The notes: generated by a model not told the origin, from the sequence alone. Positions 34,901 through 47,584 are shown, counted from the stretch's first letter. The stretch is DNA of 64,000 bases from Telopea speciosissima (GCF_018873765.1 NC_057920.1:7701307-7765306), one strand, 5' to 3'. Numbers and translations: made by a program.

Positions 34901-36786
34901 TGACAGCGAGAAAACCGCCATTTTCACCTCCTCTAAAGAGGGCAAAGCCAGCAAATAAATGTTTTCCTCCCCCGTCACAACCTGGGGAATAAAAGAGAGC
35001 AGCTCCTCATCCACAACACAGCCTTGAGAAGCAAAAATTTCCGTAAAGTGACTCATTGCTACCGTTTGCACCCCTTCCTGACTTGTGATCTAAGAGCCAT
35101 CACTTGATCGTATTTTGCGGATCTCCCCATGCCTTCTACGGACATTGACCATGGAGTAGAAAAACTTGGTGTTTCTATCCCCTTCTTTCAACCAAGAAAT
35201 TCTGGATTCTCCAAGACGTTTCTGGTCTCCACTAGGGCCTCAACAGACTGAGTGTCTGCAGTCTGGTTAGCAGCCACTTCCGCCCTGCTAACCACATCCT
35301 CCGCATCTTTGACTTTTTGGTGGATATTGCCAAACACCTCCCTGTTCCAAGTACGTAAAGAATAACGAAGACGTTTAAGCTTTAAAAACAGAATCACGAG
35401 AGGAGAGCCGACGACAGGAACCTCCCATTGACTCTTCACAAACTCCTGAAAATTTGGATGAAACAACCACATTTGCTGGAATTTAAAACCAGAATAGGAA
35501 TGGTTGCGAGAAGCAAAGCAGGAAAGCCACAAAGGTGCATGATCTGAACAAGCTCTGTTTAAATGGGACACCTCACACCTGGGAAACCCTGCCAACCAGG
35601 CCGAGTTAACCAGAAAGGGATCCAGCCTGGCCAGAACCCTCCTTGCACCACTCTGATTATTAGACCAAGTGAACATATTGCCCACGTAACCCACATTAAG
35701 GAGACCTGCATTACTAACAGAATCTCCAAACTCATCCATAGACATCGAGTAGGCAGGCCTTCCACCTATCTTATCCTGAGGCAACAGAATTGCATTAAAA
35801 TCACCACCAACAGCCCAGGGAAGGCCGGAGGTAATGGAAAACTGATACAGAGCCTCCCACATATCTCTTCTCTCCACCACTGTGCACAAACCATGTACAA
35901 AAGTGATATGGCAACGAATAGAGCTGGCCATCAGACAATCAAGTGTAACAAACTGGCGGTTCTCCACCGTAACATGTACCTGCGTTGTTGCCCTCCAAAA
36001 AATCCAGATTCTCTTCGTTAGAAACATTGAGTCCAGACCAAATCCTTCTCAAGATCAAACGCACCTTGGATGGCTGCACCTTAGGTTTAGTAATAGCAAC
36101 AATGTCTGCCGTATGCAAATTAATTAGAGTTTTCAGACGCCTAGAAGTAGGCTTATTCCCAACCCCTCTTGCATTCCAAAATAAACAATTCATGTGGAGG
36201 TTGTAGCACGTGAGTCCACCGGTCCCATTGACCTAGTAATGCGGCACTGATTTCCACCTTGCGCCGGTCGAGCACCCTTCTTTTTTATTTTTTTGTTACC
36301 CAAGAGGTCCCACCGAGCACTCTTTGGTAAGCAAGTAGTCTTAGGCAATTTCCTTTTATAAACAATGACCGCACTGACCGTGGCAGGCCGGGACCCGCCC
36401 TCCACAATGGGGAGGTCTAAGGGGGCTGTAGAGATCCCCTCCCCCAACCTCCCAAGAGTTCTACGAATTCTCCCCCCTAGAGAAGCCTGAAAGGCTTTAA
36501 AGCTCTCCAGTAAGGCAACACGATCAACTTGGGCAAATTGTACCCTGTCCACCTGCAGATCATCTTTACAGCTGAAACTTCTAGATCTTCCCTCAAAATA
36601 AGGTGAGGAACAACCATCCACAGACTGAGAACAGTCTGCCATACAGACACCAATGCTGCCCTCTTCACTACCTTCCTCACAGATAGTTTCCAGACATACC
36701 CGCATATGCACAACACTCGTCCTGTCCCCAAAACCAACAAACTCCCAAAATCAGCTCTTACACGATCATTCCTTACTTTATCCTTC
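31949..36786 (-). mobile_element. LINE-b: L1-like non-LTR retrotransposon, nearly full pol
   Basis: The T-run at about 31949-31967 is the poly(A) tail, so the element reads from right to left. Order on the minus strand: an N-terminal stretch (36711-36190), endonuclease (36193-35188; starts NCLFWNARGVGNKPTSRRL and has WAVGGDFNAIL and CSDHAPLWLS), reverse transcriptase (35071-33518; APGPDGFSGWF, LRPISLCNFSYKIITKI, GVRQGDPLSPALFILAEEV), zinc-binding region (33355-32822) and RNase H (32591-32106; VKLNVDGACRGN, NSDSSSTV, YRESNRAADWLANRT). It is broken by several frameshifts and stops. The RT active-site string reads LFAEDTIIF where FADD is usual. No ORF1 gag with a clear start is seen, and the 5' end stops at the truncated LTR of copia-2. 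Confidence 0.85.
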
Positions 36787-36988
36787 GGTATATATGTACA
36801 TAACCCCCGTTTTATGTACTTTATGTGTCATTTGTATAAGGCCAAGGGCCTGAGTGTAATTATATATTCTTTTCAATATAAGCATGTTAGTCTCTTGTTT
36901 TGAGACATAACACACCAAACCAAACCAAAACCGTGGCTGCTCTCTTCAGCTTTCTTCTCTTCTCCTTCTTGCACTCTAAAAGATAACA
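36787..36988 (+). repeat. Copia-2 5' LTR, truncated at its 5' end
   Basis: Matches 41515-41713 of the 3' LTR almost exactly (GGTATATATGTACATAACCC ... CTCTAAAAGATAACA). The TGTTAAGAATAG start present in the 3' LTR is absent here. Confidence 0.9.
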
Positions 36989-37000
36989 TGGTATCAGAGC
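36989..37000 (+). other. Copia-2 primer binding site
   Basis: TGGTATCAGAGC, complementary to the 3' end of plant initiator Met-tRNA, sits directly after the LTR end AACA. Confidence 0.9.
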
Positions 37001-37462
37001 ATTGATCCTGCTGTTCGAAGGTCTGATTAGGTTATCTTCTCCAACTTGTTTCTCTCTTGTTTGGAAACCAAATGGAGTGCTTCTTAGTGCTTTAGTTTCG
37101 TTTGGGGGCCCTCTTTGATCCCCTTGGCTCCTCTTAAGCCTTCTGCAAGCATCCATTCATCCACAAGAGATCTCGGTTTGGCTGTTCTGCCCAGAATTTC
37201 CGCTAGCTAGAGTCTAGATTGGCACCTGCTCTTCAATAGAGCCTTGTTTGGCCATTGTTTATGGTTCATTTGCATCGTTTTTTGGTAAGGAGCACTACTC
37301 ATCTTTACTCCGCTGCTGTTTGAGTATTTTCTGAAGATCTACAAGTGTTTCTAGCTTTTTTTGGCTATTGTTTGCCCTGTTTTGTGCTACTGTTTTGAGA
37401 GAAATCTGTTTGCTTGGAGTACTGCTGTTTACATCTTCTAAGTGGTTGATTTAAGATCAAAT

Positions 37463-40400
37463 ATGGGTGAGAAAAATGTTGAAACACCCTTGCCCCTTGT
37501 GGAAACAGCTCCTTCTCTCCCTTCTTCCTTTGAGAGCCCCAATATCCAACTTCCTATTGCCAAGCTTGAGAACCACAACTATTTGGATTGGTCCCGATCC
37601 ATGAAATTGATTATTCGGTGTAGGGGGAAGATGGGATACATCAATGGCAGCATCAAGGCTCCCCTCCCTACCGACCAAGGATACTCCAAATGGGACACTG
37701 AGAATTCTCTTGTGATGGCCTGGCTTCTTTTCTCAATGAAGCCTGAGATTGGGAGAAGATTTATGAGCAAGGAGACTGCCAAAGACATTTCGGACAGTGT
37801 GGCCCGTAATTTTGATCGAGTTGGGGACTCTACAAAGGTGTACCAACTTCTCCAACAGATTGTTAGCTTGCGCCAGGGTGATAGAAGCATCTCTGACTAC
37901 TATAGTCTTGTTGTGGGCCTGTGGGAGGAGTATGATCACTATAGAGATCTTCAGCTGTGTCCTGATGATGAGGTCAAAGTGCACCGGTTGTTTGAGAAAG
38001 AGAGGGTCTTATTTGTCCTTGGAGGCCTTAATTCTGATTTTGAACCTCTTAGGGTACAAATCCTTGGCCGCCCAAGTCTTCCCTCACTGGAGGAGGTGTG
38101 TGGATATCTACAGAGTGAGGAGACCCGTAGGGGTGTCATGGGGACTGCTCCCACTATTGAGCACTCTGTTCTGGTCCTCAGGACTCCACTAAGGGAGCTG
38201 ATAAGGGGGCTGCTAAGGGAGCTGCGAAGGGCCGCTTCTTATGTGACCATTGTGGCAAATCTGGGCATAAGAAGGACTTTTGTTGGGATCTCCATGGGAA
38301 GCCTCCTTCTGGTTCCTCTGGGGGACTGAAAGGGCAGCGGAAGAAGGGACCTAAGGCTTATGTTGGAGTCCTTAAATCTGATCCCTCCTCTCTTTCCAAA
38401 GAAGACATTGCTGCATTTCGTCGGATTGTGGGCCATCTGGATGGTTCCTCTGCTCCTCCTACATCCACTGCATTGCAGGCCTCTTCCTCCTCCGGTATTA
38501 CACCTTGGGTCATTGACTCAGGTGCCACGGATCATATGACTGGTAGGTCTCAGCTGTATAACTCCTATTTTGTTTGTTCTGGGAAAGATAAGGTAAAAAT
38601 TGCTGATGGTTTCTTTTCTTCTATTTCTGGTAAGGGAGATATCCAGGTTGCACCACTTTTACCCTTGAAGTCTGTCTTTCATGTTCCCAACTTTGCCACT
38701 AACCTTCTTTCAGTTAGCCAATTGACTAAATCTTTGAACTGCTTTGTCACCTTCTTTCCTACCCATTGTCTCTTTCAGGATTTGGTGACGAGGAGGGTGA
38801 TTGGCAGTGGTCGTGAAGCTAATGGCTTATATGTTTTGGAGACTGGTGCTTCCCCTGTTGTGCAAGCTCAGTCCTATGTTTGTGGGCAAGAAGGTGGACG
38901 TACTTAGGAGGATATTTTGCTTTGGCATCGTCGTTTGGGGCACCTTTCCTTTTCTATTATGAGGAAATTGTTGCCACATTTATTTACTTCTTTTCCTGTC
39001 ACTCATGTTTTTCATTGTGAACCTTATCTATTTGCCAAGAGTTGTAAAACAGTTTATCCATCTATTGGAAATAGATCTACTTCACCTTTTCATCTTATTC
39101 ATACTGATGTTTGGGGACCTTCCCCTGTTACCTCTTTGCGTGGCTTCCGCTACTTTGTTTCTTTCATTGATGACTATTCTCGGGTTACTTGGGTTTACCT
39201 TTTAAAACATAAGAGTGATATCTATATTGCATTTAAAAATTTTTATGAGTTAGTGTATACCCAATTTCACACTCGGATCCAAATTGTCCGCTCTAACAAA
39301 GGTGGGGAGTATATGTATAGTGGTTTGGAAACCTTTTTTTCTGACCATAGCATTATTCATCAGGTGGCCTGTGTTGATACCCCACAACAAAATGGGGTGG
39401 CTGAAAGGTAAAATCGCCATCTCCTTGAAGTGGCTAGATCCCTTTGGTTTACCATGCATGTCCCAAAAACCTTTTGGTCTGATGCCCTACTCACTGCTGT
39501 CTTTCTTATTAATCACATGCCTTCTAGTGTCTTGAACTTCAAGGTTCCTCTTGATGTTCTACCCTCAAGGTCTTCTTCTTTTTCTCTTCCTCCAAGGGTG
39601 TTTAGTTGTATTTGCTATGTATACATTAGCAAATCTGCCCGCACTAAATTGGATCCTAAGGCCCTAAAGTGCATCTTTCTTGGGTATTCCTCCACCTCCA
39701 AAGGGTATAAATGCTAACATCCTCCTACTCGTCGGTGGCTTCTCTCCAAAGATGTCCATTTCTTTGATACCATACCGTATTTTCAGTCACTTCTTCAGAG
39801 GGAGTGTTCATCTCTTGGTGGTGGTGTTGAGGGTGAAGACTTAGATCTTCCTATTGCTCACCGTAAGGGAACTCGGGCATGTACTAATCCCATTACCAAG
39901 TTTGTTTCTTATGATTCTATCTCCCTTACAGGTATAGCCTTCACTGTGGCTATCTCATCCATCTCTATTGCCAAAAATGTAGCAGAGGCTATGGCAGATC
40001 CAAAATGGAGAGAAGTAATGAACACAGAAATGTTGGCTCTTGAGAAGAATCACACTTGGGACCTTGTTGAATTCCCTAAAGGGAGAATCCCAGTTGGATG
40101 CAGATGGGTATTCACAATCAAGTTCAAATTTGATGGTACTGTGGAGAGGTACAAGGCAAGACTTGTTGCCAAGGGTTATACACAGGTATATGGCATTGAC
40201 TATCAGGAAACCTTTGCTCTGGTGGCCAAGCATAACTCCATTTGTGTACTTCTCTCAATGGCTACAAATCTGGATTGGCCATTGTACCAGCTTGATGTAA
40301 AGAATGCATTCTTACATGGTGACTTAGAAGAAGTATATATGCACTCTCTTCCTGGTGACAATGGGAAAGTGTGTCGACTTAGGAAGGCTCTCTATGGACT

Positions 40401-41487
40401 CAAACAGTCTCCTAATGCTTGGTTTGAGAGGTTTAGACAAGCCCTCCTACAAAATGGGTATACTTAAAGTCAAGCTGATCACATTTTGTTTATACAAAGG
40501 AAGGGCAGCACTATTATAGCTCTCATTGTTTATGTTGATGACATTGTGGTCACGGGAAACAGTGAAGCTGAAATCTCAAAACTTAAGCTTTATTTGGCTC
40601 GGCAGTTTGAGATCAAAGATCTTGGTCCATTGAAGTATTTTCTGGGGATTGAAGTTTCAAGATCCAAGCAAGGGATCAATGTTTGCCAAAGGAAGTTTGT
40701 CCTTGATCTACTTACAGAGACAGGCTACTTAGGATGCAAACCAATCTCCTCCCCTATTGAACAGAATCACAAACTAGGGGAGGATTGTGGTGAACCTCTT
40801 GTGGATGCTGAAAAATATCAGAGATTAGTAGGCAAGCTAATCTATCTCTCCCTCGCCAGACCTGACATAACCTATGCTGTTGGAGTAGTGAGTCAGTTTA
40901 TGCATGCACCTAAAGTGGGACATCTTGATGCAGTTTACAGGATCCTCAGGTATTTGAAGTCATGTCCTGGAAAGGGTCTTCTCTTCTCTAGGAATGGTTA
41001 CTTGAGAACCGAAGTTTATACAAATGCTTATTAGGCCGGGTCTATTTCTGATAAAAGGTCCACCTCTAGATACTGTACTTTTGTTGGGGGAAACTTAGTC
41101 ACCTGGAGAAGTAAGAAGCAACCTGTGGTAGCAAGGCCATGTGCTGAAGCAGAGTTTAGAGCCTTGGCTCATGGTGTGTGTGAAATCTTGTGGTTGAAGA
41201 AACTTGTTCAAGAATTGGGGTTTGAGACAACTGAGCCTATGAGTCTCTACTGCGGTAACAAGGCAGCAATAAGTATTGCCCACAATCCGGTTCAACATGA
41301 CAGGACAAAGCATGTTGAGGTTGATAGACACTTTATCAAGGAGAAGATAGAATCTAAGACTATTTGTACTCCTTTTGTGAAGACAAATGAACAAGTGGCA
41401 GACATCTTCACCAAAGGACTTAGATCTCATCACTTCAGTTTTATGTTAGACAAGCTGGGTATGTATGACATATACCACCCAGCTTGA
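37463..41487 (+). pseudogene. Copia-2 gag-pol, frameshifted and interrupted
   Basis: Gag starts at the ATG at 37463 (MGEKNVETPLPLVETAPSL) and shows LPIAKLENHNYLDWSRSMKL and the NFDRVGDSTKVYQLLQQIVS block. A frame change near 38200 separates it from the zinc knuckle (CDHCGKSGHKKDFCWDLHGK at about 38242). Protease follows (WVIDSGATDHMTG at about 38506), ending at a TAG near 38905. Integrase (38917-39717) has the WHRRLGHLSF start, HTDVWGPSP, DDYSRVTWVYL and DTPQQNGVAER, with a TAA right after that string at 39409-39411. Reverse transcriptase has [14 protein letters not shown] and YVDDIVVTGN, with a stop near 40465. RNase H ends VADIFTKGL ... LGMYDIYHPA at 41487. Confidence 0.85.
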
Positions 41488-41494
41488 GGGGGAG

Positions 41495-41713
41495 TGTTAA
41501 GAATAGTTGTATCAGGGGTATATATGTACATAACCCCCGTTTTATGTACTTTATGTGTCATTTGTATAAGGCCAAGGGCCTGAGTGTAATTATATATTCT
41601 TTTCAATATAAGCATGTTAGTCTCTTGTTTTGAGACATAACACATCAAACCAAAACTGTGGCTGCTCTCTTCAGCTTTCTTCTCTTCTCCTTCTTGCACT
41701 CTAAAAGATAACA
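41495..41713 (+). repeat. Copia-2 3' LTR
   Basis: 219 bp from TGTTAAGAATAGTTG to AAAAGATAACA (TG...CA), directly after the polypurine tract. Confidence 0.9.
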
Positions 41714-44306
41714 CAACCCTCCCATGACCATGGTTAGAATATAAGAGACCACGTCCAGGAGCCTTCTTGATATATCGTAGAACCCGTATAACTGCATCCC
41801 AATATGATGACCGAGGAGCGGACAAAAACTGACTCAGTACACTAACAGGAAAGGAGATGCCAGGCCTAGTCACAGTCAAATAATTAAGTTTCCCTACAAG
41901 TTTCTGATACTTCTCAGAATCCTCAAGAACATCACCATCATCTGCCATAAGCTTCAAATTTGGATCCATAGGAGTATCTAGTAGTTTAGCGCCCAACAAC
42001 CCTATCTCTGGAAGCAGGTCAAGAACATACTTCCGCTGTGAGACAAAAATTCCTTTTCGTGATTGAGCAACTTCAATGCCTAAAAAATATATCAATCTTC
42101 CCAGATCTTTAGTCTGAAACTGTTGTCCCAAATGTACTTTTAATTTCTCAATACCAGAAGAATCATCTCCTGTAATGACAATATCATCCACATAGGCTAT
42201 CAAAAATATCCTTCCAGCATCCGATAGCCGGAAAACACCGAATGATCACTTTTAGATCGAGTCAGCCCAAACACCAACACAACATCAATAAATCGCCCAA
42301 ACCACGCTCGAGGCAACTGTTTCAGCCCATACAATGATTTCATCGGCTTACACACCTTACCAGACTCCACCTGAGCAATAAACCCAGGAGGTTGCTCCAT
42401 AAATATTTCCTTATGGAGATCACCATGTAAGAAGGCATTTTTCACATCTAGCTGAAATAAAGGCCAATGATGTGTAGTAGCTAAAGAAATCAATATGTGG
42501 ATAGATGTAAGCTAGGCAACAGGAGAAAAAGTATCCAGGTAATCCACACCATATACCCGGGCATAACCCTTAGCAATGAGTCTGGCCTTCAAACGAGCTA
42601 AGGAACCATCAGGGTTGACCTTCACCACAAATATCCAGTGACAACGAATAGCAGACTTACCAGATGGTAAGGAAACAAGGTCCCATGTCTAATTCTCCTC
42701 CAGTGTAGATAATTCCTCAGTCATAGCAGCTCTCCACCCAGGACTAGACAAGGCCTCTACAATAGACTTAGGGATAGGATGACGCTCAACTGTAGACAAA
42801 CAAGCAGTAAAACTAGAGGACAAACCAGAATAGGAAACAAAGTTAGAAATGGAATGTTGGGTACAACTCCGAACATCCTTATGATGAGCAATCGGAACAT
42901 CTAAGTCAGAAACAACAAGAACAGCAGGAGAAGAGGAAGTACCAAGTGCAAGATCAAGATCTGCCGACAAAAAAGGGGTGGTAGAAGCATTCAACCGAGT
43001 GGTGTATCTCTCAAAAGGTGTAATACGTGGTGCAGCCTCGTTCGGAGTGCGAACTGAAACACAACACGAAGTTCTGGAGAAGTAGGAGGCAGAGCAGAAG
43101 ACAAGGGAACCTGCAAACCAGGGAACTTTCGGCAACATATACGGGCAGATCATCATCCAAATCAGAAGAAACTATTGAAGACTCAACAGAAGGAGTAGAC
43201 TCAAAGAAGATAACATCAGATGTCATAAAATATTTATTTAAATCAAAAGAATAACAGCAATAACCCTTTTCAGTTCTAGAATACCCAACAAAAAGACATT
43301 TAAGAGCTCTAGAATCCAACTTAGAACAACCAGGACGATGATCCCGAATAAAACAAACACTCCCAAATACACAGGGTGGTAACACGAACAATGGTGTAGA
43401 AGGAAACAACAAAGAGTAGGGAATGCCATCTCCCAAAACCAAGGAAGGCATGCGGTTAATGAGATAGCATGCAGTCAAGACAACATCAGCCCAAAAAGTC
43501 TCGGCCACTTTCATCTCAAACAGAAGAGATCGAGTGACCTACATTAAATGTCTATTTTTCCTCTCTGCCACACCATTTTGTTAAGGTGTGTCAGCACAAG
43601 AGGATTGATGAACTATCTTATGCTGCATCATAAAAGTACTGAAGGAAGCTGAAAAATATTCTTTACCATTATCACTATGAAGGATTTTCAAAGAAGTACT
43701 AAATTGATTCTGAATTTCAAGAACAAAGGTCCAAAAAATTGAGAATAACTCAAAACGACTTTTCATTAAATAAATCCAGGTAACTCTGGAGTAATCATTT
43801 ACAAAAGTGACAAAATAACAAAAACCCAACTTGGACATTACTAGACAAGGACCCCATACATCTGAATGAACTAAAGAAAAGGGTTGGTCAGACCATTTAT
43901 CGACTCTGGGGGATAACTTACACGGTGAAGTTTCCCAAATTGAAAAGACTCACAGTGTAAACTGGACAGTGACCGAAAATGACTATCCAAAATTTTTAAA
44001 CTTTCCAATGAAGGATGACCCAAATGACAGTGAATTTGGTGAGGAAGCGCCACACTCAAACATGCGACCGCTGATGTGTCCTCAAGTAGATAAACCCCCC
44101 AGATTCATGGCCTCTACCAATTGTCTTCTTCGACTGTAGATCCAGAAAAAGGTAATAGAACAATTATAAGTTTTGGTGAACTTTTGAATAGATAATAAAT
44201 TGCAAAGAAATTTGGCCAAATAAGAAACAGACGATAATGACAAAGAAGGGGTAACATGCACAGTACCTGTATCTCGGACTTCTGCTAAAGACCCATCAGC
44301 TAACAC
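41714..44306 (-). pseudogene. Copia-3 protease, integrase and reverse transcriptase remnant
   Basis: On the minus strand: a protease part at 44306-44082; gag-pre-integrase (HQIHCHLGHPSLESLKIL) at 44059-43871; integrase core (FVTFVNDYSRVTWIYLMKS, LHSDNGKEYFSASF, SSCADTP) at 43838-43581; integrase end (FVGYSRTEKGYCCYSF) at 43514-43011; a linker with VRSCTQHSISNFVSY; then reverse transcriptase pieces ([35 protein letters not shown]; then AYVDDIVITGDDSSG with both catalytic Asp kept). It is broken into at least six frames. It ends at the copia-2 LTR. Confidence 0.8.
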
Positions 44307-44386
44307 AACATGGAAGAGGACTCACGAAATAAAGAAAAAATACCTGAAACCCCAGTCATATGATTCAAAGCACCTGAATCAATGAT

Positions 44387-45374
44387 CTAAGGATGATAAG
44401 TGGACAAAAGACATGCAGTAGCATTACCTATTTGAGCAAGTGTGGCAGTGGAGAACTGAGATGACTGGGAATTCTGAAATTGGGTAAAGCGCTCATACTC
44501 TTCATCAGACATCTTCACTGTCTTTCCCTCAAACTGTGGAGATGAAGCAACAACAGAATCACTACTAGCTGAATTGGCAAACTGAGCTAGTTTACCATGA
44601 CATTTCCAACAAAAATGTTGGATGTGACCAGGCTTGCCGCAATGATGGCAAGTTCTCACTACCCCCGAAGCTTCTGAAGTAGTCTGAGTACCAGACATTG
44701 GGTCCTTACCAGCCCCACGACCACGGCCAGCACCACCATTCCCAACACTAACCCCATGGTTAGGGGTGAAAGACACCAATGCAGAAGTTTCCACAAGTGT
44801 GGCATCATGTGTATTCTCATGTGAGACACGTAGAACACGAGAAAAAGTCTTTGAAAGGGTTGCCACTTTATCGCCTCCAAGAATCTGAGAGCGGACAGCA
44901 TCCAACTCTTTACCCAGACCACCCAAAAATCCCATAACTGCAAGTTGTTCACACTGATTTTGCATCTGTTGCACATCAGAAGTAATAGGAAGTAAGGAAT
45001 TCAGTTCCTCATACATCCTCTTGAAGTCTCCAAAATACTGAGTCAAAGAACGACCCTTACGGTCAACACGATAGAAGTCTTGAGAAAGCTCATAAATCCG
45101 AGAGAGATTGTTCTGTCCAAAATACAGAACATTCAAATAATCCCACAGTTTCTTTACAGTATCGGTATGGGTAACCAGATCAACAATATGGTGATCCATG
45201 CAGTTTAACATCTGTCCTAAAATTCGGGCATCCACCACTGTCCATGTAGCATCAAAATCATCCTTGGTCTGTGTTAAGTGCTTCTTATGTCCTCGACTAG
45301 TCAAAACCAGTCCAACAATTTTCTTCCACTATTGAAAATTGTTGGCACCTTCCAACTTCTTTTCCACTAACTTG
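44387..45374 (-). pseudogene. Copia-3 gag, main part
   Basis: The 305-codon minus-strand frame begins after MTSRGHKKHLTQTKDDFD and has LSRIYELSQDFYRVDRKGRS, a SLTQYFGDFKRMYEELN block, and one zinc knuckle CHHCGKPGHIQHFCWKCHGK (CX2CX4HX4C). It continues upstream in another frame (KLVEKKLEGANNFQ) to 45374. There it is cut by the fold-back element and resumes at 47543 with the N-terminus MGDNKSVVTEISSN (ATG at 47584). Confidence 0.8.
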
Positions 45375-47535
45375 CCCACTTCAAGAACTCGCGAGATCTC
45401 GGTGAGTTTCTCGATTTTTTGAGAAACCGAGATGAGTTGACACACGAGTTGAAAAAGTGCAACAACTCGATTGAGATCTCACCAAGTTCTTGAGAATCTT
45501 TACCCAACCTCCTTTATATGAGTGCCCGATCTCAAGATCTTGGTGGAAAATCTTGGTATACAGAAACCTATCTATGCAAACCTTGGTAGACAGACATTTA
45601 TGCTAAGAACCAAGACAGACACTTATTTATGCCTAATATCATTTAAGTAAATGCTTTTGTATTTGTATTTCATTTACTTAAGATACTATTCATAAATAAG
45701 CAATTACCCCCTATTTGAATCCAATAAAAATAGTTAAAAAATAAAATTCCAAAAGGAAAAAAAGTCAACCTCCCCAGTTCAAGAACAAAAACTGGATTTT
45801 CGGCGGTAGGTGCAACTTTAGACTTTCTAATGCTGGGGTTTTTCTCAAATCTAAAAATTTCATAAATCTTAATATGGTAAAACATTGCTAAAAACCAAAA
45901 GTGTGGTAAAATATTCATTTGTTTTGATGTCCAAAAAAATATTTTCATTCAGACCGATTTTGACAACATTCGCACACACCAAATTACGTTTGATCGTTAC
46001 ATAACTCCTTCAATATAAATCAGATTTAAGCAATCTTGGACTTGTTGGAAAGCTTTAAAGCTCATCCATTGCTTGTTCCCTCGGCCCGATCATCCAATTC
46101 GCTCCAACAGACAGGCATGGTTCAATAGTCAAAGCAACTTCGTCACTTTCGTGTACCCATCAGACAACAACCCTTTCGGGGGTTCCTTAGGGACCGATCG
46201 AAAGAATATAACGACCGAAGCGCTATCGCTCAGCTGCTTTGCGTATTACGAAAGCCGTATTGCCCGAAGGGGGCATGCTGGACGCCACTCTAAAGGATGC
46301 AACAGTGTCCTTGCTCTCCCAGTGCATCGAATTATCCCTCTCAAATGGTACCATAAGCCAATTTTGAGACCTCATCGCCTGCCAGAATTAGATAAGAGGG
46401 GTGGTGGCGTTCTTGAATTCAGTCTATCCGAACCGAATTAGCACTTCTCAGATCAGGCTAGGCCTCTCCAGCTGAGCTGGGCGCCGGGGCCCTGGATGCG
46501 CTAGCGATCTGCACATAGGGGCGCAAGCAACTGCTTGTTGAACAAAGAGTAGAAAGCATTCTTCGTGCAAAAGGGGTGAAGCCCGAAAGCATTTTATCGA
46601 ATAGACACAAGATTCGGGGATATGTACTTTACCCCGATAGCTCCCCTGTAAACTAGACTTATGAGATGGGATTAGATAGATTCATGTGAGCATGTGACCT
46701 GTGGTGATGAGATAGGGATGGATAGTATTCATCTCAACCCAGCTCCAAGCAACGTTTATTTTCTCGTATAATTGCAACGCTTTGAACAGGTTAAGAGTTT
46801 TGAAACTCTCCCTTCAAAATAGAAGCACATTGCTCTCGTAGTTCGTGTATTTGTAGATCCTAACTCTCAAACTCAAGGAAAACAAAGCTTTCCAACAAGT
46901 CCAAGATTGCTTAAATCTGATTTATATTGAAGGAGTTATGTACCGGTCAAACTTAATTTGGTGTGCGCGAATGCTGTCAAAATCACTCTGAATGAAAATA
47001 TTTTTAGCAATGTTTTAGCATATTAAGATTTATGGAATTTTTAGATTTGAGAAAAACCCTAACATTAGAAAATTGAAAATTGCACCTACCGCCGAAAATC
47101 CAGTTTTTGTTCTTGAACTGGGGGGTTGACTTTTTTTCTTTTTGGAATTTGATTTTTTAACTATTTTTATTGGATTCAAATAGGAGGGTATTTGCTTATT
47201 TATGAATAATATCTTAAGTAAAAGCATTTACTTAAATGATATTAGACATAAATAAGTGTGTCCTGGTTTCTGGCATAAGTAACTGTCTGTCCTGCTTTCC
47301 CACTAAGTGAAACTCCTATTTGGACTTTGTTTTTGCCAATTCTGATAGTGCCATTGTGTTTAAATGGCCTAAAATAGGCTGAATACCAAGTTTCAGACCC
47401 AAACTAGGTCTAAAACCCACCGAGTTGAGGCTTCAAGTCGGAAAAAAAAAAAATGCACCAACTCGGCGAGATCTCGACTCGACTCGGTTTTTCCAAGGGT
47501 CGAGTTGGAACCGAGTTCCGAGTTTTAGTACCTTG
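45375..47535. mobile_element. hAT-like fold-back transposon, 2.16 kb, in copia-3 gag
   Basis: The element is flanked by CTAACTTG on both sides (45367-45374 and 47536-47543), an 8-bp target-site duplication as made by hAT transposons. Joining the flanks restores the gag reading. The right end, reverse-complemented, begins CAAGGTACTAAAACTCGGAA, a common end type of plant hAT-like short elements. The left end (CCCACTTCAAGAACTCGCGA) matches it imperfectly. Inside, the left arm (to about 46050) and right arm (from about 46887) are near reverse complements over most of 650-700 bp, for example CATAACTCCTTCAATATAAA with its mirror. No transposase frame is seen. The core is described separately. Confidence 0.8.
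46053..46884. other. Foreign-looking core of the fold-back element
   Basis: The 832 bp between the two arms are not repeated in inverted form. Their first 550 bp are clearly richer in G and C than the arms, with strings like CGAAAGCCGTATTGCCCGAA and GGGCGCCGGGGCCC. A 122-codon frame starting at 46073 covers part of it but matches no family I know. The style resembles plant mitochondrial intergenic DNA, so a captured nuclear copy of mitochondrial sequence is my best guess. A captured host-gene fragment is the alternative. Confidence 0.45.
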
Positions 47536-47584
47536 CTAACTTGTTGGAAGAGATTTCAGTAACAACAGATTTATTATCACCCAT

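Larger units (their letters stand above)
36787..41713 (+). mobile_element. Copia-2: Ty1/copia retrotransposon, near full length
   Basis: Order: truncated 5' LTR (36787-36988), primer binding site, gag, protease, integrase, reverse transcriptase, RNase H, polypurine tract (GAGGGGGAG before 41495) and 3' LTR (41495-41713). The coding parts are all present but carry stops and frameshifts. It is a close relative of copia-1: both share long integrase and RT stretches and the same kind of LTR. The first 20 or so bases of the 5' LTR are missing, and LINE-b lies directly upstream. No target-site duplication can be scored because of that loss. Confidence 0.9.

Noticed and set aside
35563-36021. Plus-strand open frame of 152 codons within LINE-b
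   Set aside because: It is the antisense shadow of the endonuclease domain on the minus strand.
46073-46441. 122-codon open frame as a gene
   Set aside because: It lies inside the core of a non-autonomous fold-back element, has no known domain and no promoter context.
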